Assembly: GCF_003173715.1 (NCBI RefSeq)
Contig: NZ_CP029550.1
Location: 5,379,501 to 5,443,500, forward strand
Source of the DNA: Methylobacterium durans
GTDB lineage: Bacteria > Pseudomonadota > Alphaproteobacteria > Rhizobiales > Beijerinckiaceae
Direction: 5' to 3'
DNA: 64,000 nt
Part shown: positions 58,392 to 64,000 of the stretch, piece after piece
Layout: every line of letters starts with the position of its first letter
Position numbering within the stretch: the first letter of the stretch is position 1
The notes under the pieces: model-generated
Told to the model about the DNA's origin: nothing
The model's input: only the letters and a program-made list of their open reading frames with translations
Databases searched by the model: none
Program-made: the position numbers and the translations under genes

Positions 58392-58630
58392 GGTGCTTCG
58401 TGCTGCTCCATGCCCTGACGGGCGAGCCCGGCGCGCCGCCGCCCGAGATCTACGTGAACCGCGACCTCATCACGGTGGCGACGCCCGTCCGGCTCGAGCG
58501 AGGATCGGCCTATGCCGGCGCGAACACGCTCCTCAGCTTCAACGGTAACGCCCTACGGTGGGTCGTCGAGACGCCGGCCGAGGTGATGCGAGCACCCTGC
58601 GTGGTGGGGAAGGGTGGTCCGCCGGATTGA
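58388..58630 (+). CDS. Small hypothetical protein
   Basis: 80 aa from GTG 58388 (GTGA overlap). Beta-rich start (EIYVNRDLITVATPVRLERGSAYAGANTLLSFNGNALRWVVE). Last gene of the phage late operon before the terminators. Confidence 0.5.
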   Translation: MRCFVLLHALTGEPGAPPPEIYVNRDLITVATPVRLERGSAYAGANTLLSFNGNALRWVVETPAEVMRAPCVVGKGGPPD

Positions 58631-58687
58631 ACCGGCCGCCCTGCGCCTCGTTGTCCCGGTGCGTATCTCTCACGAAACGACACCTTC

Positions 58688-58720
58688 AGCCCCGCCGGCA
58701 CCCGCCGAGCGGGGCTTTTT
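58688..58720 (+). terminator. Intrinsic terminator of the phage late operon
   Basis: AGCCCCGC (58688-58695) pairs with GCGGGGCT (58709-58716), followed by a T run to 58720. The arms are identical to those of the terminator at 27507-27530. Confidence 0.85.
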
Positions 58721-58782
58721 CATGCCTTGGCAACAATCAGGCTTTAACTCCCAAGCCGAGAGCGCTCTTCTCGCTTTCACCT

Positions 58783-58823
58783 GAGCCCGCCCGGCATCCC
58801 TCCTCAGCCGTGGCGGGCTCTTT
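58783..58823 (+). terminator. Second hairpin after late operon
   Basis: GAGCCCGCC (58783-58791) pairs with GGCGGGCTC (58812-58820), followed by TTT. Large loop, short T run: weaker than the first. Confidence 0.5.
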
Positions 58824-58834
58824 GCGTTCAAGGT

Positions 58835-58868
58835 AGCCCGCCCGGTCGCCGCCGTGGCGGGCTTCTTT
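58835..58868 (+). terminator. Third hairpin after late operon
   Basis: AGCCCGCC (58835-58842) pairs with GGCGGGCT (58856-58863), followed by TCTTTCG. The same arms recur at 61247-61273. Confidence 0.55.
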
Positions 58869-58870
58869 CG

Positions 58871-59423
58871 TGCGTCTCGCACTACACTTTTGCAAAGGCT
58901 GCTGCCGGCAACGGGTCAGAACGTGCCCCAGTCGGCCTCGACACCCGACGTGGCCCCGTCAGCTCCGGTTCACCCCCCAATCGACGCTGACGGGGCCAAT
59001 TCGCAAAGACGCTCCTCAGTCCCGCAGCTGTGTGCTCCAGGTCGAGCTGGGAGTGCCGGTCCCTTCAATGGCGCCGCACCCGCGGTGCTTCTGCATCGGT
59101 CACAACCTTCGCAGATCATGCGCCAACCATCCGCAGATCTCATCTGGCGCGGGCGTGAACCTCGGCCGTCTGCGCGTGCTTTCGATGCGCAAATTTCAGT
59201 ACGCTCGATACTTTGCGTGCTCCTTCAGTGTTATGTCATAGAAATAGCGAGCATAAAGCACCTGCGGTGGCGGAGCATCGTTTGTCGATTTTGCACAAAC
59301 GAAAATAGAACCGACTAGCGCCGCTCGAGCCTAGGAGAAAAGTCACGCGGCGCTGTAGATTATACATGATTCCAGGTGGTTTAGTCTGACAAATCGCCCT
59401 GCATCGTCCAACGGGAGGCGAAG
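58871..59423. other. Non-coding gap before the DUF4214 gene
   Basis: About 550 bp with no convincing coding frame. GC falls toward the right end (59170-59420), which is where the promoter of the next gene should be. GGGAGGCG at about 59411 is its likely ribosome-binding site. I looked here for a copy of the tRNA-Met 3' end and found none. Confidence 0.5.
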
Positions 59424-61223
59424 ATGTCCTATACCAGAAACGTGATTGATGTTAACGGTGGCGCTTGGACGTTCACCTTGCCAGACCAAGTGACCTTAAG
59501 GCAGGGCAGTTTAGTAGATAATTTCAGGCTAGATGGCGTTTCGGAACCACTTATATTCGACTACAATCTTAGTCCTGATCTGCTATTTGGAGCGGATTAT
59601 CATGGCATAATAACTATTGGCATGCATGAAATTGATCCCGATGACCCAACAAACACGCCCCCGACGGTTGAGTCAGCAAACGGACTGCGAGGGTTGATCG
59701 GTATCAATTTTCACAACAATCTCGGCATAACTTTGAGAAACCCGCCCTCTAACGATACTATGGCTTTTTATTTAGCAGGCAATAGCGACCAGTTTCCGAA
59801 CACACCAAATGCTTTTCATACAATCTACACACATTTCCATCCTTCCGGCAGTCCGCTAATTGATGCCGGTGAGTTCCCAAATTTATCTGTAACAACGGCA
59901 GTTGGTCCGTTTCCTGGCGCACAACCGGGGAATATTGCAACGAGCCCAAATTGGATTCTTCTCGACGGGACAATTGCGCCAGGTAATTACAACTGGGGAA
60001 ATTTTAGTTTCCACAGAAGGGATCTTGAGGGATCTGATGACACTACCCTAAACCTGATATTCTTCAATGGCGCGTTTGATGCGAACGAGCTCGCGGCCAT
60101 AAGGCAAACTTGGAAGCTCTCACATCCAGACGGTGTATTGGGGATCGGGGCGTCCAGTGCGATTCAGGGGTCAGTTAGTGCAGCGTTAGAGAAAGACATT
60201 TACTCACTTAATTTAATTCAGGGACAGGCATACAAATTCGAACTAATTGGCACTTCAGCGCCACTGGATCCAGTTCTGAGATTGCTCGACTCTGCTGGGA
60301 CCCAACTCGCTTTCGACGACAACGGTGGCGGGAATGTCAACTCGCAAATCATATTCACCGCACCGGCTACCGGACCCTATCTTCTTGAGGCTGGCGGCTT
60401 TCTGAACACGACAGGTTCCTATACGATATCAGCAACAAATTACCAGATTGTCGTGTCCCAACCCTCCGCGTTCGGCCATTTTGCGACGAATGCGGCCGGC
60501 GTTGGCGGCCAAGTCTACGTATTATACGACGGATTGCTGGGCCGAGCACCTGACGCGCTCGGTCTAGAGTACTGGGCTGACCGCTTGGAACACGGGGTCA
60601 CGGCACGCGACCTCGGCCAGCTGTTCCTTGACTCTCCTGAGGGGCAGGCGCGGGCAGGCGCGCTCGGTAATCGCGAGTTCGTGGGCCAGCTCTACCAAGC
60701 CACGCTGCACCGCGAGGCCGACACAGGCGGGCTCGACTACTGGACGGGCCAGCTGAATGCCGGCGCTGCGCGCATCGACGTGGCGAGCGGTTTCGTATTC
60801 TCCGCCGAGCACCTCGGTAACCTCAAGCCGGTGTTCGATGCCGGCGTCTTCGTGACCGACAAGCAGGCCGCAGACGTGGCGCGACTCTACTACACCATGC
60901 TCGATCGCGCGCCCGACGCCGGTGGCCTCCAGTACTGGGCCAGCCAACTCGAGACGGGCGGCTCCATTAGCGATCTCGCGAAGGCGTTCCTCGGCACGCC
61001 GGAGAACGTATCGAAGTACGGCAGCATGCAGAATAGCGACTACGTGGAGGCTCTCTACGACAATGCGCTCGGCCGCCCGGCGGACGCCGATGGCAAGGCG
61101 TACTGGACGAACCTACTAAACGGAGGCACGTCACGGGCTGATCTCGCCGTCCTGCTCTCGGACAGTGCGGAGTCTCATAGCGTGCACCTCAGCCAGATCG
61201 AGCTCGGCTGGCAGCTCGCATAA
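59424..61223 (+). CDS. PPC-like and DUF4214 repeat protein
   Basis: 599 aa. Residues 1-240 are of no known family. Residues about 245-345 (SVSAALEKDIYSLNLIQGQAYKFELIGTSAPLDPVLRLLDSAGTQLAFDDNGGG) are a PPC/DVUA0089-like beta domain. Residues 350-590 are DUF4214 repeats (YDGLLGRAPDALGLEYWADRLEHG, YTMLDRAPDAGGLQYWASQLETG, YDNALGRPADADGKAYWTNLL). Such proteins are often exported. The first 1000 bp are clearly AT-richer than the DUF4214 part, as if two sources were joined. No signal peptide is seen. Confidence 0.8.
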   Translation: MSYTRNVIDVNGGAWTFTLPDQVTLRQGSLVDNFRLDGVSEPLIFDYNLSPDLLFGADYHGIITIGMHEIDPDDPTNTPPTVESANGLRGLIGINFHNNLGITLRNPPSNDTMAFYLAGNSDQFPNTPNAFHTIYTHFHPSGSPLIDAGEFPNLSVTTAVGPFPGAQPGNIATSPNWILLDGTIAPGNYNWGNFSFHRRDLEGSDDTTLNLIFFNGAFDANELAAIRQTWKLSHPDGVLGIGASSAIQGSVSAALEKDIYSLNLIQGQAYKFELIGTSAPLDPVLRLLDSAGTQLAFDDNGGGNVNSQIIFTAPATGPYLLEAGGFLNTTGSYTISATNYQIVVSQPSAFGHFATNAAGVGGQVYVLYDGLLGRAPDALGLEYWADRLEHGVTARDLGQLFLDSPEGQARAGALGNREFVGQLYQATLHREADTGGLDYWTGQLNAGAARIDVASGFVFSAEHLGNLKPVFDAGVFVTDKQAADVARLYYTMLDRAPDAGGLQYWASQLETGGSISDLAKAFLGTPENVSKYGSMQNSDYVEALYDNALGRPADADGKAYWTNLLNGGTSRADLAVLLSDSAESHSVHLSQIELGWQLA

Positions 61224-61246
61224 GCCAATCACTCGACACCACCTTC

Positions 61247-61277
61247 AGCCCGCCCGGCTCGCCGCGGCGGGCTTTTT
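61247..61277 (+). terminator. Intrinsic terminator of DUF4214 gene
   Basis: AGCCCGCC (61247-61254) pairs with GGCGGGCT (61266-61273), followed by five T (61273-61277). Confidence 0.85.
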
Positions 61278-61359
61278 CGTGCGCCTCGTGCGGCAGCTGA
61301 TTGTACTGGAGCCTACATTGCAGCCCCAAGTTGTACTCGCGCTCAAACGGGGAAGGGGC

Positions 61360-61668
61360 ATGCCGCGGTTCTTCATCGACTCGAACGACGATGACATGCT
61401 CGTCGAGGACGATGAGGGACAGGAGTTTCGCGATCTGGCAGCAGCTCGAGACGCGGCGATGATGCTGTTTCCCGACATGGCCCGAGAAAGGCTGCCTGAC
61501 GGAGATTGCCGCACCTTCTGCATCAGCATCCGGGATGAGCGCGGTGCCACGCTCTACCGCAACCCTAAGCCTGGTTGGCGAGTGGAAGCAGGCCCAGCCG
61601 TAAGCCGTCGACCCGATGCTCGGTCCGTCATCCTACAAGAAGGCTTGCATCCTCTCGAGAGCCTCTAG
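61360..61668 (+). CDS. DUF6894-like small protein
   Basis: 102 aa from ATG 61360, with GGGAAGGGG upstream. MPRFFIDSNDDDMLVEDDEGQEFRDLAAARDAAMMLFPDMARERLPDGD...FCISIRDERGATLYR resembles a short Hyphomicrobiales family (DUF6894) as I know it. It is read opposite to the small gene whose end it overlaps. Confidence 0.65.
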   Translation: MPRFFIDSNDDDMLVEDDEGQEFRDLAAARDAAMMLFPDMARERLPDGDCRTFCISIRDERGATLYRNPKPGWRVEAGPAVSRRPDARSVILQEGLHPLESL

Positions 61669-61848
61669 GCCCGCCTGGGTGATCGCCCACACGTGCGCCG
61701 TCGCGTCGAACGTCACATAGCCGAGAGCGCGCGCAGCCTGTCGAGCTTGCCCCTGGGCCACCGTGCAGCCGATGCCGATCTGTCGTGGGCCGAGTGGACG
61801 ACCGCGTTCCGCCAGAACGCGCAGAAATTTCTGCATGTCGGGACTCAC
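61633..61848 (-). CDS. Small winged-helix-like protein
   Basis: 71 aa from GTG 61848, with GGAGG 8 nt upstream. FLRVLAERGRPLGPRQIGIGCTVAQGQARQAARALGYVTFDATAHVWAITQAGLEALERM is a winged-helix pattern. It overlaps the convergent DUF6894-like gene by 36 bp. Function unknown. Confidence 0.55.
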   Translation of the reverse strand: MSPDMQKFLRVLAERGRPLGPRQIGIGCTVAQGQARQAARALGYVTFDATAHVWAITQAGLEALERMQAFL

Positions 61849-62358
61849 TCACGGCCTCCGGATCTGGCTCGCCGCCGTCGAGCGCGAGTCTCCGTCGTAT
61901 GCGGCCGCGTGAGCCTATGCATTAATCACGGTTACACGACGTCAGGTGTCAGGCTTGCCCAATCCTTGCTCTGCACGCTCGCGGGGCTTTCTCCTGCCGC
62001 GCTTCACCTGCGTGAATGCCCGCCAGGATCTGAGGATCATGCTGGCCGGGCTGAAGCGGAACCCTCCCGGGTACCCTTCAGCCCGGCTCCGCCGATCTAC
62101 CAACCGTGCCCCCTAAGCTGGCGGCGGGGCCGCTCTTCAAACCGTACTGCTTTGCTCGGCACAGCCCTGCTGTCCCAGACGCCTGGGTTCCCTCTGAGGC
62201 GCCTAATCTGGGTGAATGCCGCGGGCGGCTGATCAGGCACGGTGAACAGGCTGGAAGTGCACATCCAACACGGCCTTGCCGGCGCCTCTCAGGGATTCTC
62301 CGCTGGCAGGGCCGTTTCGCCAGCAATCATCATGCTTAGGCCGGCCCCGCAGTCTCGG
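61849..62358. other. Non-coding gap left of the IS element
   Basis: About 510 bp. I see no supported gene. The last 5 bp (CTCGG, 62354-62358) are the target-site copy of the insertion sequence. Confidence 0.5.
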
Positions 62359-62420
62359 TGAACTGCACCCCGTTTTGACCGGACAGGCGGCATAGCTCAC
62401 GAAGGCATAGGCGCAAGCCT

Positions 62421-62840
62421 ATGGGTAAGGCTATGTCACCTGATCCGACTGCCCCGCCGGTGCACGGCGAGATCCTGGCTGGCGTTCAGCGCCGACGTCG
62501 TTGGTCCACGTCCGAGAAGATCCGCTTCATCGAGGAGAGCCAGCAGCCCGGCTCGTCCGTATCGTTCGTGGCCCGCCGCTACGGCATATCGCCGAGCCTG
62601 CTGTTCTCGTGGAAGCGACGCATGTTGGAGGGCGGCCATCAGGCCGTGCAAGCCGACGAGGAGGTCGTCGGAACCAGCCGGGTGCGCGCGTTGGAACGGC
62701 GCGTGCGCGATCTCGAACGCCTGCTCGGGCGCAAGACCATGGAAGTCGAGATCCTGAAGGAGGCGCTCGACCTCGCGCGCACAAAAAAACTGAGCTTGCC
62801 GCTCGCCTCCTGGGGCGAGCCGACGGGCGGTTCGCGGTGA
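62421..62840 (+). CDS. IS3-family OrfA (HTH, leucine zipper)
   Basis: 139 aa. The HTH (RRWSTSEKIRFIEESQQPGSSVSFVARRYGISPSLLFSWKRRM) is followed by a zipper (VRALERRVRDLERLLGRKTMEVEILKEAL). It passes A AAA AAA at 62783-62789, where a -1 shift into OrfB makes the full transposase OrfAB. It may also start at ATG 62433. Confidence 0.92.
   Translation: MGKAMSPDPTAPPVHGEILAGVQRRRRWSTSEKIRFIEESQQPGSSVSFVARRYGISPSLLFSWKRRMLEGGHQAVQADEEVVGTSRVRALERRVRDLERLLGRKTMEVEILKEALDLARTKKLSLPLASWGEPTGGSR
62783..62789 (+). promoter_or_regulatory. Slippery site for OrfAB frameshift
   Basis: A_AAA_AAA in the OrfA frame (codons ACA AAA AAA CTG), standard for IS3-family transposase production. Confidence 0.85.
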
Positions 62841-63658
62841 AGGCGGTCGCCGACACGCTCGGCGTAGCCCGCTCTCATCTGACCGAGCGCCTGAGCCATT
62901 CCTCCCGGCCGCGCGGCCCCTACCGCAAGCCCAAGGATGCGCTGCTGTTGCCGACGATCCGCGCGATCGTCGATGCGCGGCCGAGCTACGGCTACCGCCG
63001 CGTCACTGCGCTGGTGAACCGGGTGCTGCGCTCGCGCGGCGAGCCCGTCATCAACGCCAAGCGCGTGCTCCGCATCCTGCGGGCGAACGGGCTCACCCTC
63101 GCGCCGCACACTGCCCGCCGTCCCGGCCGGACCCACGACGGCGTCGTCGTCGCACTACACTCGAACGTGCGATGGTGCTCGGACCACCTCGAACTGCGCT
63201 GCCGGGACGGCGCAGTCGTGCGGGTGCTGTTTGCCATCGACGCCTGCGATCGCGAAATCATGGCTTGGTCAGCGACCACGGCGGGTGTCTCGGCCGAGAT
63301 GGTCTGCGACCTGATGCTTGCCTGCGCCGAGCGCCGGTTCAGCGCGACAAAGACACCGCATCCGGTCGAGTGGCTGTCCGACAACGGCTCCGCCTACATC
63401 GCCAAGCAGACTGCTCAAACGGCCGCTGCGCTCGGCCTGCGGTTGCTGTTCACGCCGGTGCGCTCGCCCCAGAGCAACGGCATCGCGGAGGCATTCGTGA
63501 AGACGCTCAAGCGCGACTACGCCCGCCTCACGATCCTGCCGGACGCCGAGACCGTGATGCGGCTTCTGCCCGGCTGGTTCGAGGACTACAACACCATCCA
63601 CCCGCACTCCGGCCTGCGCATGCTCTCGCCCCGAGAGTTCCTCAGCCGGAGTGCCTAA
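62837..63658 (+). CDS. IS3-family OrfB (DDE transposase domain)
   Basis: 273 aa from GTG 62837 if read alone; the working enzyme is the OrfAB fusion. The rve fold has Asp in WCSDHLELR, Asp in WLSDNGSAYI and Glu in NGIAEAFVKTLKRDY, the DDE triad. SYGYRRVTALVNR is the usual linker motif. All key residues are intact, so the element may be active. Confidence 0.92.
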   Translation: MKAVADTLGVARSHLTERLSHSSRPRGPYRKPKDALLLPTIRAIVDARPSYGYRRVTALVNRVLRSRGEPVINAKRVLRILRANGLTLAPHTARRPGRTHDGVVVALHSNVRWCSDHLELRCRDGAVVRVLFAIDACDREIMAWSATTAGVSAEMVCDLMLACAERRFSATKTPHPVEWLSDNGSAYIAKQTAQTAAALGLRLLFTPVRSPQSNGIAEAFVKTLKRDYARLTILPDAETVMRLLPGWFEDYNTIHPHSGLRMLSPREFLSRSA

Positions 63659-63848
63659 ACCCGCCCCGCCGCCTGTCCGCTCAGACAGGGTGCACTCCAC
63701 TCGGGGCTCGCGCGGCTTTCAATACGGCAATTATTTTGTTCACACATGCGCAAGCATGGCACCGTGCGGCCTCGCTTCCGATTGATTGTGCGCTATCTTC
63801 TTCGGCGGCTTCGATGCCAACGCAATCAACCATTCGAGGAAACGCCTT

Positions 63849-64000
63849 ATGTTCAGGTCGTTAGCGCTGACCGCTACTTTCGTTATGGCAGCCCTCAGCC
63901 CCGCCGCAGCCCTCGAAGTTACCAAGACCGCAGATGTCGCGGCCCCACCCCCAAAAGTCTGGAAGACCATCGGCGAGTTCTGTGGGATTGGGGATTGGCA
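63849..64000 (+). CDS. SRPBCC-family protein, truncated by window end
   Basis: The first 50 residues only. A signal peptide (MFRSLALTATFVMAALSPAAA) precedes TKTADVAAPPPKVWKTIGEFCGIGDW, the start of a START/polyketide-cyclase-like (SRPBCC) domain. GAGGAA lies 8 nt upstream of ATG 63849. It probably marks chromosomal DNA to the right of the mobile elements. Confidence 0.7.
   Translation, partial: MFRSLALTATFVMAALSPAAALEVTKTADVAAPPPKVWKTIGEFCGIGDW

Larger units (their letters stand above)
62359..63699 (+). mobile_element. IS3-family insertion sequence, complete
   Basis: 1341 bp. The left end TGAACTGCACCCCG...GACCGGACAGGCGGC and the reverse complement of the right end TGGAGTGCACCCTG...AGCGGACAGGCGGC form imperfect terminal inverted repeats of about 33 bp. 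It is flanked by a 5-bp direct repeat CTCGG (62354-62358 and 63700-63704). It encodes overlapping OrfA and OrfB with an A-run slippery site. Length and OrfA type suggest the IS2-like branch. Confidence 0.93.

Noticed and set aside
58854..59318. Open frames in the gap before the DUF4214 gene
   Set aside because: No ribosome-binding site, no recognisable fold, and two frames of similar quality overlap.
61693..62326. Open frames on both strands left of the IS element
   Set aside because: Low-complexity translations, and the plus-strand frame runs over the better supported leftward gene at 61633-61848.

Overview
The window is GC-rich DNA of an alphaproteobacterium, most likely a Hyphomicrobiales member close to Methylobacterium. 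The host gene order (prs, hydrolase, trcR/DUF1013, rpsA, sppA, ihfB, lapA, trpF, trpB) and the DUF4214, DUF6894-like and DUF6522-like proteins point there. This placement is inferred from gene content, not from a database search.

Bases 1-9638 are host chromosome: a 5'-truncated prs, an alpha/beta hydrolase, the cell-cycle regulator trcR, a frameshifted unknown gene, rpsA with a strong terminator, sppA, ihfB, lapA, a frameshifted trpF, trpB and an elongator tRNA-Met with its own promoter.

From 9640 to at least 58720 lies a nearly complete temperate myovirus prophage. Its integrase sits 40 bp from the tRNA-Met, pointing at it. Modules in order: (a) integration and lysogeny (9.7-16.1 kb): integrase, excisionase-like protein, two PilZ proteins, a leftward operon, a CI-type S24 repressor and a Cro-like protein. 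Two early promoters each carry the same 15-bp operator between -35 and -10. (b) Replication and recombination (16.1-26.5 kb): a tightly overlapping rightward operon with a RuvC-like resolvase, Sak4-type ATPase, DUF669 protein with an SSB-like tail, an HNH-AP2 homing endonuclease, PD-(D/E)XK nuclease, adenine methyltransferase, DEAH helicase and a split primase/helicase. (c) A Fic antitoxin-toxin pair (toxin frameshifted), a terminator, and a 260-bp AT-rich region of iteron-like repeats that may be the phage origin. (d) A NusG-like antiterminator and a zone of small unknown genes (27.9-32.2 kb). (e) A lambda-type head module: Nu1 and GpA terminase, gpW, portal, S49 protease with nested scaffold, gpD, gpE. 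(f) A Mu-type contractile tail: DUF2635, sheath, tube, a chaperone with a perfect -1 slippery site, tape measure with a lysozyme domain, and gpN, gpP, gp45, gp46, gp47 and gp48 homologues, then fibres. A reverse-strand secreted protein (a moron) sits inside the tail operon. (g) A lysis region with an N-acetylmuramidase and several membrane proteins, closed by three hairpins.

Beyond 58.9 kb are a PPC/DUF4214 protein with a base composition break in the middle, two small genes, and a complete IS3-family element (62359-63699) with a 5-bp target duplication. The window ends in a truncated SRPBCC gene. I could not find the right attachment site.

Five genes (the gene at 2776, trpF, the gene at 14554, the primase/helicase, fic) each look as if exactly one base were missing, at or near a short G or C run. 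That is either real decay or a homopolymer error in the assembly, and it affects whether trpF, fic and the primase should be read as broken.
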